17,964 nt of DNA. It comes from SFTJ01 sp905210415 (GTDB lineage: Bacteria; Bacteroidota; Bacteroidia; Bacteroidales; Muribaculaceae). Made by a program: the position numbers and the translations under genes. The stretch's first letter is position 1; each line of letters opens with the position of its first letter. The stretch lies in assembly GCA_902476295.1 (NCBI GenBank), contig CABSDC010000047.1, positions 1-17,964 of the forward strand, in the 5' to 3' direction. Of this stretch, positions 5,776 to 14,868 are shown piece after piece. The notes beneath the pieces are model-generated. The model ran no database searches and was not told the DNA's origin. It saw only the letters and a program-made list of their open reading frames with translations.

Positions 5776-8331
5776 TCAAATCCACTTAACATAAGCGAAG
5801 TCTTGGCGGTGAGCCATATTTTCGTTTATAGGGAAAATTCTGAATGAATAACGGAATGTTCCAGGATTCTTGATCTTATCCTTGAAGTGATATGTAACAA
5901 ACACGCCATCTTCTTTAACAACATCAAGAGTGATGCTCTTGTAGAACTTATATTGATCCTCCTCTTGTGTATGGATTACCAAGTCCACGCCAAGCGAACG
6001 GCCCAAACCTACAGTATTAAGGACTACAGTAGCTTCCATTTCTTCGCCGCAGCTAGATTGCTGACGCAAAGAATCGCTGATTTGAATATCTACCACATTT
6101 ATATCGTTCCACTTCGAAGCTACATTTTCCTTCCATGCAGCAAGATCTTTGGCAACAGCATAGTTGTTTGCAATAAGCTTAGTAGAGCGTACGCCTTCCT
6201 TGCTATAGAAACGTTCAATGTAGTCGTTAATCATACGAGTCATTGTGAAGTTAGGAGCAATGTGGGCAATAGAATTCTTGATGTAAGAAATCCATGCTGG
6301 AGAATAGCCTTCTTCGTTTGTGCCGAAATACAATGGAATGATCTCATTCTCAAGAGTTGTGTAGATAGTAGCAGCATCAAGACGGTCTTGCATGCTTTGG
6401 TCTGTGAATGTGCGCTTGTCAGTCAATGCCCAACCTGCACCTTCTTTATAACCTTCATACCACCAACCATCAAGCACTGAGAAGTTAAGCACACCATTCA
6501 TTTCTGCCTTCTCACCTGATGTACCAGATGCTTCGAGCGGACGAGTTGGAGTGTTCAACCAAATATCAACACCTGTCACAAGACGCTTAGCAACAACCAT
6601 ATCGTAGTTCTCAAGGAAGATAATCTTACCAAGGAATTGTGGCATCTTAGAGATTTCCACGATGCGCTTGATCAAGCCTTGACCTGCGCCATCAGCAGGG
6701 TGTGCCTTACCAGCGAAAATGAATTGCACTGGATACTTTTCGTTGTTCACGATTCTTGAAAGACGATCAAGGTCGGTGAAGAGCAAGTGTGCACGCTTGT
6801 AAGTAGCAAAACGACGCGCAAAACCAATCAAGAGCGCATTTGGATTGATCTTTTCAAGGATTTCTACTACGCGAGCAGGATCTCCTTGGTTCTTAATCCA
6901 CTTTTGACGGAAATCACGCTTAACGAAGTTGATAAACTTGTTCTTTAGCAGCTTGCGCATTTCCCAAATTTCAGCATCAGGGAGGTCAAGAATTGGAGCC
7001 CATGTAGATTCCTTCTCTTGTGTTGCGTAGAAATCCTTGCCAAGGTGCTCTTCGTAATACTTCTTCCACTCAGAAGCAGCCCATGTAGGCATGTGAACAC
7101 CGTTTGTAACGTATGATACGTGAGATTCTTCAGGAGCATAGCCTTTCCATACACCTTGGAACATTCTCTTTGACACTTCGCCGTGCAACCAGCTTACACC
7201 GTTTGACTCTTGGCAAGTATTCAAAGCGAACACGCTCATAGAGAACTTTTCGTTAGTATCTGGATTTTCACGACCCATATTCATGAGGTCTTGCCATGAG
7301 ATGCCCAATCTTGCTGGGTATTCACCCATATACTTTCCAAACAAACCTTCTTCAAAATAGTCGTGACCTGCAGGCACTGGAGTGTGAACAGTATAAAGAG
7401 ATGTTGCACGCACCACTTCAAGAGCCTCGTTGAAGCTAAGGCCTTCTTCTTGAACATAGTCAACCAAACGTTGAAGGTTGAGAAGTGCAGCATGGCCTTC
7501 GTTGCAGTGATATAGACGACTCTTGATACCAAGACGCTTGAGCATGAGCACACCACCAATACCAAGCAAATACTCTTGCTTAATGCGGTTTTCCCAATCG
7601 CCACCATAAAGCTTGTGAGTGATAGGACGGTCCCATTCTGAGTTCTTATCAATGTCGGTATCGAGCAAATACAAATTCATTCTACCTACATTCACCTTCC
7701 AGATATTAGCATAGATAATGCGGCCTGGATAAGGCACTTCAAGAATCATTTGGTTTCCAGTTTCATCAAGGACCGGCTCGATTGGCAATTGATTGAAGTT
7801 TTGTGCTTCATAGTTAGCCACTTGTTGACCATCCATCGACAATGTCTGGGTAAAGTATCCATAACGATACATAAAGCCAACAGCTGTCATAGGAACACGA
7901 GAGTCAGAAGCTTCCTTAATGTAGTCACCAGCCAAAATACCAAGACCACCAGAATAAATCTTCAATGCGCTGCACAATCCATATTCCATGCTGAAATATG
8001 ACACAGAAGGAATATCGTCACGCATTGGTACTGCCATATATGCCTTAAAGTCGTCATAGACTTTATTGATACGTGACATCAACTCTACGTCGTTAAGAAT
8101 TTCCTCTGCTCTGTCAGAATCAAGTTGTTGAAGCACCATCACTGGGTTTTCGCCAGTGGCTCTCCACAATTCTGGATCTAATTCGCGGAAGATTGTTTTA
8201 GCATCACTATTCCAAACCCACCAGAGGTTCTTTGACAATTCCTCAAGTTTTTTCAAACCATTTGGAAGTTCTGCTTTTACAGTAATGTTTCTCCATGCAG
8301 GAGCATTAGTGTTACTTGCTTGTAGTTTCAT
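5776..8331 (-). CDS. glgP: Alpha-glucan (glycogen) phosphorylase, GT35
   Basis: PLP-dependent enzyme releasing glucose-1-phosphate from the non-reducing ends of alpha-1,4-glucan. This 851-residue protein belongs to the GT35 branch typical of archaea, Thermus and Bacteroidetes: it has the N-terminal DUF3417-like region (LEELSKNLWWVW) and lacks much of the mammalian-type N-terminus. Motifs include SMEYG (114-118), YSGGLGILAGDY (126-137), HCNEGHAA (275-282), FARRFATYKRA (504-514) and EASGTSGEKAEMNG (600-613), in which K608 should bind PLP. I start at the ATG at 8331, 13 bases after the synthase stop. The in-frame ATG at 8367 would overlap the synthase and add 12 residues unlike the family. It is cotranscribed with the synthase. 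No branching or debranching enzyme is nearby. Confidence 0.95.
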   Translation of the reverse strand: MKLQASNTNAPAWRNITVKAELPNGLKKLEELSKNLWWVWNSDAKTIFRELDPELWRATGENPVMVLQQLDSDRAEEILNDVELMSRINKVYDDFKAYMAVPMRDDIPSVSYFSMEYGLCSALKIYSGGLGILAGDYIKEASDSRVPMTAVGFMYRYGYFTQTLSMDGQQVANYEAQNFNQLPIEPVLDETGNQMILEVPYPGRIIYANIWKVNVGRMNLYLLDTDIDKNSEWDRPITHKLYGGDWENRIKQEYLLGIGGVLMLKRLGIKSRLYHCNEGHAALLNLQRLVDYVQEEGLSFNEALEVVRATSLYTVHTPVPAGHDYFEEGLFGKYMGEYPARLGISWQDLMNMGRENPDTNEKFSMSVFALNTCQESNGVSWLHGEVSKRMFQGVWKGYAPEESHVSYVTNGVHMPTWAASEWKKYYEEHLGKDFYATQEKESTWAPILDLPDAEIWEMRKLLKNKFINFVKRDFRQKWIKNQGDPARVVEILEKINPNALLIGFARRFATYKRAHLLFTDLDRLSRIVNNEKYPVQFIFAGKAHPADGAGQGLIKRIVEISKMPQFLGKIIFLENYDMVVAKRLVTGVDIWLNTPTRPLEASGTSGEKAEMNGVLNFSVLDGWWYEGYKEGAGWALTDKRTFTDQSMQDRLDAATIYTTLENEIIPLYFGTNEEGYSPAWISYIKNSIAHIAPNFTMTRMINDYIERFYSKEGVRSTKLIANNYAVAKDLAAWKENVASKWNDINVVDIQISDSLRQQSSCGEEMEATVVLNTVGLGRSLGVDLVIHTQEEDQYKFYKSITLDVVKEDGVFVTYHFKDKIKNPGTFRYSFRIFPINENMAHRQDFAYVKWI

Positions 8332-8344
8332 ACAATAATTTATA

Positions 8345-9988
8345 TTAATTATTTCTATTCTTTGCATTCTTAAGAGCTACATTATAAGCCTCTTGATAAT
8401 ACTTCATGAAATTGTCCCATGAGGCACTTTTCGATACTTTTTGTGCAGCTGCTCTAATTGTTTTAATCTCAGATTGCGACTTAACGAATACACCTTCTAT
8501 TGTTTCAGCTATGCCATGCACCAATTCATCATAATTTGAATCTGTGCGGTGAAGCACTTTCACGCCACATTCTTTATCGCCATACTCATCTTTTACCCAC
8601 TGACCGAAACCAGCCAAATCGGTGGTAATAGTTGGCACACCAAAAGCCGCACTCTCAAGAGGAGTATAACCCCATGGCTCATAATACGATGCAAATACGC
8701 TTAAATCCAAGCCTGGAATCAAATCGTAGTAACTCATATTAAACACACCATCACTACCATTCAAATAGCATGGAACATACACCAATTTCACGCGATCTTC
8801 AATATAATTAGTGAAGCCCAAACTACGCATCTTTTGGTAAATGTTATCACTATCAAAATTAAATATGTCGTGAGTCGTCAAAGTATTGTCTTGACGAACA
8901 ATCTTTCCTGCTTCGAGTGCTTCCACAAGACCCTTATTTGGCTTGTCTGTCCATGCTGGCACCATCATAAAAGCAAGCACTTTTCTGTCGCTGTCTCGCA
9001 AGTCAGTGCGCAAAACATTTATCGCATCGATAAACGCATCCAACCCCTTATTTCGGAATTCATTTCTGCCCGAAGTGGCAACGATAAACGTATCATCTTT
9101 TAAATCCTCGCCAAGCAAAGCCGATGCTACTGCAAGCATCTTCTCTCTTGCTGCCTTTCGGGCAATATTATATTTCTCGCCCTTTGGCACAAAATTTTGC
9201 TCAAAAGCATTAGGCGTAACTATTGGATCTATTTCTAGCAATTGACGGCATTCTCTTGCTGTCACTTCACTCACCGTAGTGAATGCATCCGCCTCATGAG
9301 CTGCTGTTTTCTCAAGCGAATGCTTCGACTGCATATTCAATTCCTCTGCCATCTGATCGCCATTATATCCACTCATATAGTCATACAATGGCTTATTGTT
9401 ACCACAGATGCTTCTGCCTATGCTTGTGGCGTGTGTGGTGAACACTGTGGCAACACTTGGCATTGACGACTTCAGGTACAAAAGCCCCATTCCAACGGTC
9501 CATTCATTGAAATGTGCCACCATCTTCTTATTTTGTCCAATATGCTTAGCAAGACTTTCAATCACCAAAGCACTACCGTAGGCAAACATACAAGATTCGT
9601 CATAGTCGCCATAAGCATGAAGTGAATCAACTTTGTATTCATCCCACATTTTGCCATACAGCTCATCTTTCTTTTCAAAAAGACTATTATATTTAACCAG
9701 GATAGCAATAGGCTTGCCAGGAATATCCCATCGCCCTACTCTAACCTCAACGCCGTAAGGCAAATTTGTCGACTTAATCCAGTCTTTGAGCAGTGTTTTT
9801 GATTCTTTAAAATATGGAGATTCGGATTCGGCCCACAAATCTGGGCCTACAAAAACAACTCTGTCCTTCATCTGCTTTTGCAAGGTCTTTGCTTTTGTTG
9901 AAAGCACTGCGTAGATTCCTCCTACTTTATTGCAGACTTCCCAACTGACCTCAAACAGATATTCAGGCATAGTATTCGCATTTGTCAT
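8345..9988 (-). CDS. Glycogen synthase, GT3 (eukaryotic-type)
   Basis: Extends alpha-1,4-glucan from a sugar-nucleotide donor. The sequence is a GT3 enzyme like yeast and animal glycogen synthases, not the usual bacterial GT5 GlgA. It has EVSWEVCNKVGGIY (13-26), HFNEW (159-163), TTHATSIGR (184-192), SGRNEFRNKG (306-315) and SYYEPWGYTPLE (434-445), whose E437 and E445 form the GT3 E-x7-E pair. At 547 residues it is shorter than animal enzymes (about 700) and lacks a C-terminal arginine cluster like that used for glucose-6-phosphate activation in yeast, so that control is probably absent. Donor specificity (UDP- or ADP-glucose) cannot be read from sequence. A second ATG at codon 7 is possible. 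It leads the operon with glgP; GT3 enzymes are well known in Bacteroidetes. Confidence 0.95.
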   Translation of the reverse strand: MTNANTMPEYLFEVSWEVCNKVGGIYAVLSTKAKTLQKQMKDRVVFVGPDLWAESESPYFKESKTLLKDWIKSTNLPYGVEVRVGRWDIPGKPIAILVKYNSLFEKKDELYGKMWDEYKVDSLHAYGDYDESCMFAYGSALVIESLAKHIGQNKKMVAHFNEWTVGMGLLYLKSSMPSVATVFTTHATSIGRSICGNNKPLYDYMSGYNGDQMAEELNMQSKHSLEKTAAHEADAFTTVSEVTARECRQLLEIDPIVTPNAFEQNFVPKGEKYNIARKAAREKMLAVASALLGEDLKDDTFIVATSGRNEFRNKGLDAFIDAINVLRTDLRDSDRKVLAFMMVPAWTDKPNKGLVEALEAGKIVRQDNTLTTHDIFNFDSDNIYQKMRSLGFTNYIEDRVKLVYVPCYLNGSDGVFNMSYYDLIPGLDLSVFASYYEPWGYTPLESAAFGVPTITTDLAGFGQWVKDEYGDKECGVKVLHRTDSNYDELVHGIAETIEGVFVKSQSEIKTIRAAAQKVSKSASWDNFMKYYQEAYNVALKNAKNRNN

Positions 9989-10021
9989 ATCGTTCTATAA
10001 ACCTATTATTGTTTGAAAGCG

Positions 10022-10029
10022 CAAAATTA
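10022..10029 (-). promoter_or_regulatory. Predicted -7 element of the glycogen operon
   Basis: The minus strand reads TAATTTTG, matching TAnnTTTG, 33 bases before the synthase ATG. A run of eight T and a short T/A-rich tract replace a recognisable -33 TTG. Confidence 0.5.
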
Positions 10030-10232
10030 CAAAAAAAACTTCATATATCATTTATTTCCAGCAAGATTTAAAATTCTTGCCATTTTTCTGCAACAATTAC
10101 TCTCGTAATTTTTTATTTATTTTATCTTTATTCTTTTCTATATCGCTTTATTCTATCAAAAGCACAGAGAAACACGCAAAGCAATACCAATCCGCCACGA
10201 CATAGCAACAGAATCCGTTTCACACAAATACC
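10030..10232. other. Intergenic region between the DUF5686 gene and the glycogen operon
   Basis: About 200 bases of AT-rich sequence without a coding frame. Two small hairpins are visible: GCAAGA (10061-10066) with TCTTGC (10075-10080), and AATTAC (10095-10100) with GTAATT (10105-10110) around TCTC. The second is followed by T-rich sequence on the plus strand only, yet both flanking genes are on the minus strand. No convincing terminator for the DUF5686 gene is seen. Confidence 0.45.
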
Positions 10233-12782
10233 TCAAAAAGTAAAATGCAATTGGATGCGCAAGCCCCTTCTATCAATGCCAGCCCTATTCATATACGTCA
10301 ATCGCCACACATAATCAAGTCGCAAGCATGTAAGGATATTGTCAATACCCACACCGACTTCCATATACGGAGTCTTATCCATAGGCGCACAATTATTCAT
10401 CTCCGGGAATCTGAATAAATCTGGATTATTTGCCGGATTATTCGAATCCTTCAACTTGCCATAAAGCCCTCTAAACGAGAAAGCCTCGCGCAACTTTAGA
10501 TATTTAATCAATGGCAACCTGTTGAATATCGCACCATTTGCCCAATAAGTCACGTCCCACGACAAGTACCTATCATTCATAAATTCCATAGGGCTCATCA
10601 GCACAAATGATTCGGGCTGAATTGTGTAGGACAAATTGGCATTTGGCAACATCAAGTCGGGGAATGAAACATTGCTCCATATCTTTCCTCCCTTCAATAT
10701 AATATCAGTATATCCAAACGCCGACAACCAAAAACGCTTCTGTATGCCTATTTCCGTCTTATTAACACAGAACTTACTTCCCAAAAAACCTTTTGGGGCA
10801 TAAGTGTGCGACACCGTGAACACAGGAGCATCAAAGTTTATAGGAATTCTGTATGATTTCGTCTGATAAAATGTTTCTCCTGGCGCATAACGAAGCGTAA
10901 CATTAAACAACGCCTCATTATAATGCCCATAAGTGTTTCCATATCCGTCAACAAACGGCATATAGCGGCTCGCCTCTTGCGTATCATAACGGAATCCTGC
11001 TGCAACTGAAAATCCACTTGCAGTCTCCAACTTATATTCAAGCTCCGATGTGCGCTTATAGGTTACCGCCTTGTCTGGCATACGCTTCCACGCAAGGAAC
11101 ACGTTGTCGTCATTAGTGTACATGTAATGCTGACCTAAATGGTCCACATCATATTTGTGCAACATCCTTATGGAGTGTATCGGAAATTCCATATTATGGT
11201 ATTTCTTTTTATTAAACGAGTATTCCAGTTGTCCCGAATATTTCCATTTCTCATCTTTAAAGCCATATGCGGCATAGCCTCGAGCAAACACATGGTCGCA
11301 AAGATTGGCCGTGGTCATACCGCCCACCTTCAAGCGCAGCCCTTCAAGAGTGTTTCCACTTATCGCTGTATTCATCGGCCCAAAATCAAATTTGCTATCC
11401 TTTGATGTAGGTATATAACCCGACACCAAAGTCACTACAACCTTTTCGCCCCAATAAAACAATGGCACTTGTCGCAAGCGCGCAAGGATTTGTTTTACTG
11501 AGTTCTCACTGGCTTTTATAGGCGTTTTCCGATTATCCTTCCAAAACTCCTCCGGCATAAAACTTGCATCAGCTGCCGTAATTTTCGTGCCTTCTTTCTT
11601 GAATATACCCACATTGTCGGGTTTATCGAAATTATGACCAGAATATATCGCCAATCTTCGTGCATATAACTCTTGTGTGCCAGGCATGATTTTAAACTCA
11701 ACTGTCATATCATCACGCGTTTTAAGACGTGATCCATCAGGAGCCTTTTCATAATCTTGCTCGATATATATCTTTTGCACGTAGTTGAGATTGATGTCTT
11801 TAGGCACATTCATTTTTACCTTTTTCACAAACATCGTTGTGTCATCAGCCACAACATAAATTCTACCATTAAACCCAAACGATTGCGGGTTGAATGGCGA
11901 AAAACTCAAGTCGATGCATTTCACACCATCAATATCGATAGTGTCATTTAAATAATACTTATAGAAATTTGTACCGATATGCGACAACGGACTCACAAAT
12001 CGATTCTGCATAAATGTAACATCATTACCAAATATGTCAATTTCACGGAACACATCTTCAAGAAATCGCTGAATGCTTTCCTCATCAAACACCTCATCAA
12101 TTCCGGCTCGCTTCAATCCCTTAATGTGCTCCTTATGCGACTCTGGCGAAAGACGGTAGTATTCCGTTGAGACACGCTCCTTAACCGACATCGGCAAAAT
12201 ACGTTTACCCGAAACCTCACTTGTATCCATAAACTCATGGAGGAACTTGAATTTCTTTAATATCCAATTCTCTTTCTCATCACTGAAACCAGTGAGTCCG
12301 CATGTCATCTTGAAATATTTATCGAAATTATAGTAAGGATGATTCTTAGGGTTACATTGCGATTTCTTTGCCATAACTTTCTCTACGAAGGCCACAGCAG
12401 GATTATTTTTTTTACTATACCTCTCCTTCTTTGGCTTTACCACGATTTCGCTCAATGCCACACCAGTTGGCACCAACTTTATCACCACATCGTTTTCTTT
12501 GCCTTTGTTCACAAACACCTCCTTGTGTTTATATCCCATAAGCAATATACTCACATTGATAAAGTTAACATTGGTGCGTATATCAAATTCACCGTTTTCA
12601 TCAGTCATAGTTCCCTGGTCAGAACCTTTGAGAAATATTGCGGCAAATGGCAAAGGTTCGTGTGAAACAGAATCAACAAGAACACCCTTAATGCGTGTAG
12701 GTGCGTATTCTCGCTGTCCGAAGGCAAACAATGGCATGACGATAGCCATCATCGCAATAACAATTCTATAGATAATCTTCAC
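10233..12782 (-). CDS. DUF5686 outer-membrane protein with carboxypeptidase-regulatory-like domain
   Basis: Large envelope protein, 849 residues, of the DUF5686 family widespread in Bacteroidetes; function is not established. A signal peptide covers about 1-22 (hydrophobic core, then AFG-Q). A CarboxypepD_reg-like beta-sandwich follows at about 31-105 (IKGVLVDSVSHEPLPFAAIF, TMTDENGEFDI). The family signature YSKKNNPAVAFVEKV begins at 122. The last 350 residues are rich in alternating aromatic strands and end in phenylalanine (QLHFTF), as outer-membrane beta-barrels do. No TonB box or plug domain is seen, so it is not a SusC/TonB receptor. The start is GTG at 12782; the frame has a stop three codons upstream and no earlier ATG. 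AGGAG (12797-12801) is 14 bases away, an unusually long spacing. It is divergent from the CYTH gene. Confidence 0.88.
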   Translation of the reverse strand: MKIIYRIVIAMMAIVMPLFAFGQREYAPTRIKGVLVDSVSHEPLPFAAIFLKGSDQGTMTDENGEFDIRTNVNFINVSILLMGYKHKEVFVNKGKENDVVIKLVPTGVALSEIVVKPKKERYSKKNNPAVAFVEKVMAKKSQCNPKNHPYYNFDKYFKMTCGLTGFSDEKENWILKKFKFLHEFMDTSEVSGKRILPMSVKERVSTEYYRLSPESHKEHIKGLKRAGIDEVFDEESIQRFLEDVFREIDIFGNDVTFMQNRFVSPLSHIGTNFYKYYLNDTIDIDGVKCIDLSFSPFNPQSFGFNGRIYVVADDTTMFVKKVKMNVPKDINLNYVQKIYIEQDYEKAPDGSRLKTRDDMTVEFKIMPGTQELYARRLAIYSGHNFDKPDNVGIFKKEGTKITAADASFMPEEFWKDNRKTPIKASENSVKQILARLRQVPLFYWGEKVVVTLVSGYIPTSKDSKFDFGPMNTAISGNTLEGLRLKVGGMTTANLCDHVFARGYAAYGFKDEKWKYSGQLEYSFNKKKYHNMEFPIHSIRMLHKYDVDHLGQHYMYTNDDNVFLAWKRMPDKAVTYKRTSELEYKLETASGFSVAAGFRYDTQEASRYMPFVDGYGNTYGHYNEALFNVTLRYAPGETFYQTKSYRIPINFDAPVFTVSHTYAPKGFLGSKFCVNKTEIGIQKRFWLSAFGYTDIILKGGKIWSNVSFPDLMLPNANLSYTIQPESFVLMSPMEFMNDRYLSWDVTYWANGAIFNRLPLIKYLKLREAFSFRGLYGKLKDSNNPANNPDLFRFPEMNNCAPMDKTPYMEVGVGIDNILTCLRLDYVWRLTYMNRAGIDRRGLRIQLHFTF

Positions 12783-12804
12783 TTCAATAAATTATACTCC
12801 TGTA

Positions 12805-12835
12805 TTGTATATTTCTATTCAAAAAATTATTTTTG
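12805..12835 (+). promoter_or_regulatory. Promoter of the CYTH gene
   Basis: TTG (12805-12807), a 20-base spacer and TATTTTTG (12828-12835) match both elements of the Bacteroidetes promoter. Transcription would start near 12842, leaving a leader of about 75 bases. The -7 element abuts that of the divergent DUF5686 gene. Confidence 0.65.
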
Positions 12836-12843
12836 CAAAAGTA
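12836..12843 (-). promoter_or_regulatory. Predicted -7 element of the DUF5686 gene
   Basis: The minus strand reads TACTTTTG, an exact TAnnTTTG match, 53 bases upstream of the GTG start. No -33 TTG is found. It lies back to back with the CYTH -7 element, forming the palindrome TTTTGCAAAA at 12831-12840. Confidence 0.5.
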
Positions 12844-12916
12844 ATCAATAAAAAGCTTTCCTTTTAAAGCATTTTCAGCCCAATACTATTCAATATATCG
12901 CTTACATTATTCAATA

Positions 12917-13390
12917 ATGGCAAAAGAAATAGAACACAAATATCTGGTAATCTCAGAGGATTACAAAAAACAAGCATCTGAAAGCTTTCATATTATGCAA
13001 GGCTATCTTTCCGACGAAATAAACCGCACCGTGAGAGTGCGCACTCGCGGCTCACAAGCATTTCTCACCATCAAAGGGCGCAATAATGGCGCAACAAGGG
13101 TGGAATATGAATATGAAATTCCCTACGCCGACGCGCAAGAAATGCTTCACAATCTTTGCAAGCAACCAATTATCGACAAGCATCGCCACATCGTGATGCA
13201 CGAAGGCAACAGCTGGGAGATTGACGAGTTTCATGGCCTTCTTGAAGGATTGATCCTCGCCGAAATCGAACTGCCTTTCGAAAGCTACACCTACAACAAG
13301 CCAAACTTCGTCGGTAAAAATGTTACCGACGACCCTCGCTATTATAACTCTGCGCTCGCTGCTTCTGGCAAAGTGCCACAGCAAGACTAA
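12917..13390 (+). CDS. CYTH-domain protein, probable inorganic triphosphatase
   Basis: Single CYTH domain, 157 residues, forming the triphosphate tunnel fold. The N-terminal EIEHK (4-8) is the diagnostic ExExK metal and phosphate motif. Basic residues expected to line the tunnel are R40, R42 and R44 (VRVRTR), K53 (TIKG), R61, K88 and R90. Acidic metal ligands are likely among E63/E65/E67, E101/D103 (WEIDEF) and E116/E118 (AEIELP). Simple bacterial CYTH proteins of this size usually hydrolyse inorganic triphosphate, while the thiamine-triphosphatase and CyaB adenylate cyclase members share the fold, so the substrate is inferred. There is no CHAD or other fused domain. The gene is alone on its strand, with its own promoter, and ends 15 bases from the convergent rlmD. 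Confidence 0.92.
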   Translation: MAKEIEHKYLVISEDYKKQASESFHIMQGYLSDEINRTVRVRTRGSQAFLTIKGRNNGATRVEYEYEIPYADAQEMLHNLCKQPIIDKHRHIVMHEGNSWEIDEFHGLLEGLILAEIELPFESYTYNKPNFVGKNVTDDPRYYNSALAASGKVPQQD

Positions 13391-13405
13391 TCACATGCAA
13401 AAAGG

Positions 13406-14815
13406 TTATTTTCGCACAAGTTTCACCACATTCTCCACGTGATGTGTATGGGGGAACATATCCACTGGCTGAACCTCTGTGACACGATATTTTGCATCAA
13501 GCAATGCCAAATCGCGTGCCTGTGTGGCCGGATTACAGCTTACATAAACTATACGTTCTGGTTCAGCATTTAATATCACGTTCACCACATCTTCATGCAT
13601 ACCGGCACGTGGTGGGTCAACAATCATCACGTCTGGTCTTCCGTTGGCTTCAACAAACTCATCAGTGAGTATATCTTTCATGTCGCCAGCATAGAATTCA
13701 GTATTATCAATACCATTTACTGCACTATTGAGTTTTGCATCCTCTATAGCTTCTGGCACATATTCTATACCTATCACCTTCTTTGCTTTTCGTGACACAA
13801 AATTGGCAATCGTTCCTGTTCCTGTATAAAGGTCATAAACCAATTCATCAACGGTCAAATCAGCCATTCTGCGAGCCACTTTATATAACTCGTAAGCCTG
13901 CAGCGAATTGGTTTGATAGAATGATTTCGGACCGATTCTAAACTTCAAGCCCTCCATTTCCTCTTCAACATATTCACGACCAGAATACAGCACCACTTCT
14001 TGGTCTGCTATCGTATCGTTTACCTTCAAATTTATGACGTATTGAAGCGATGTGATTTGAGGGAATTTACTTTTTAATGCTTGCATTACATCTGCGATTG
14101 CTTCCTCTTCTGGCGCACCAAACACTACAATCAGCATAATCTCACCAGTGCTTGTGGTTCGAATCATAATCGTACGCATCAATCCCTCTTGTGCACGCAA
14201 ATCGTAGAAACTATAGCCCTTTTCTATCGCATAGCCACGTAAGAAAAGTCTTATCTCATTCGACACATCTTCTTGCAACCAGCACTTTTTGATATCAAGC
14301 ACTTTATCAAATGCGCCAGGAATATGAAATCCCAAAGCGTTTCTGTCGGGGAATTCTTTTCCCGAATTTAACTCTTCGAATGTTAGCCAGCACTTGTTTG
14401 AGAAAGTAAATTCAAGTTTGTTTCTGTAATGCGTAGTATTAGCCGATCCCATTGTAGGCATCACCTCTGGCAGGTCAACCTTTGCAATGCGTTCAAGAGC
14501 GTCAACCACCTGTTGACGCTTATATTTCATTTGATATTCATATGGAATATGCTGCCATTTACAACCGCCACACACTCCAAAATGCTGGCAGAATGGCTCT
14601 ACTCGTATTTCGCTCGGCTTTTTCATTGCCACAATGTGCGCTTCGCCATAAGATTTTCTCTTTTTATCAAGCTTCAAGTCAACAATATCGCCAGGTGCAC
14701 CAAATGGCACAAACACCACCATATCATCAACACGGGCAAGGCTCTTGCCTTCTGCGGCAACATCCACTATTTCAACATTTTCTATTATTGGGAGATCTTT
14801 TCTCTTTCTACTCAT
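13406..14815 (-). CDS. rlmD: 23S rRNA (uracil-C5)-methyltransferase, RlmD/RumA family
   Basis: SAM-dependent enzyme forming 5-methyluridine in 23S rRNA. The 469 residues have an N-terminal TRAM domain (about 8-66), a [4Fe-4S] cysteine set C76-x5-C82-x2-C85 plus C178, the SAM motif DLYTGTGTI (328-336), DPPRAG (400-405), the nucleophile C427 in VSCNPAT and the general base E461 in HHVENV. The motif order and the cluster cysteines match RumA. Whether it modifies U1939, U747 or both (as RlmCD does in some Firmicutes) cannot be told from sequence. The cysteine often found in the SAM loop (LYCGTG) is threonine here. It has its own promoter and is divergent from ppdK. Confidence 0.93.
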   Translation of the reverse strand: MSRKRKDLPIIENVEIVDVAAEGKSLARVDDMVVFVPFGAPGDIVDLKLDKKRKSYGEAHIVAMKKPSEIRVEPFCQHFGVCGGCKWQHIPYEYQMKYKRQQVVDALERIAKVDLPEVMPTMGSANTTHYRNKLEFTFSNKCWLTFEELNSGKEFPDRNALGFHIPGAFDKVLDIKKCWLQEDVSNEIRLFLRGYAIEKGYSFYDLRAQEGLMRTIMIRTTSTGEIMLIVVFGAPEEEAIADVMQALKSKFPQITSLQYVINLKVNDTIADQEVVLYSGREYVEEEMEGLKFRIGPKSFYQTNSLQAYELYKVARRMADLTVDELVYDLYTGTGTIANFVSRKAKKVIGIEYVPEAIEDAKLNSAVNGIDNTEFYAGDMKDILTDEFVEANGRPDVMIVDPPRAGMHEDVVNVILNAEPERIVYVSCNPATQARDLALLDAKYRVTEVQPVDMFPHTHHVENVVKLVRK

Positions 14816-14837
14816 TACCTATAATTTTTTATTTCCG

Positions 14838-14868
14838 CAAAATTACTACTAAAAGTTCAATCACACAA
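14838..14868 (-). promoter_or_regulatory. Promoter of rlmD
   Basis: The minus strand shows TTG (14866-14868), a 20-base spacer and TAATTTTG (14838-14845), fitting both consensus elements. The -7 element ends 22 bases before the rlmD ATG, so the leader is short. Confidence 0.65.

Noticed and set aside
5887..6480. A 197-codon plus-strand frame opposite the phosphorylase gene
   Set aside because: It has no domain, promoter or ribosome-binding site; it reflects the codon bias of the opposite strand.
8332..8367. Earlier ATG for the phosphorylase
   Set aside because: It would overlap the synthase gene by 23 bases and add 12 residues with no family match.
8345..9988. Classical bacterial GlgA (GT5)
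   Set aside because: The N-terminal KVGGIY context, the E-x7-E motif SYYEPWGYTPLE and the overall pattern are those of GT3.
10095..10114. AATTAC-TCTC-GTAATT hairpin with T-run as a plus-strand terminator
   Set aside because: The stem is only six AT-rich pairs and no plus-strand gene precedes it.
10233..12782. SusC/TonB-dependent receptor reading of the large outer-membrane protein
   Set aside because: The carboxypeptidase-regulatory-like domain is shared with SusC, but there is no plug domain or TonB box, and the YSKKNNPAV signature points to DUF5686.
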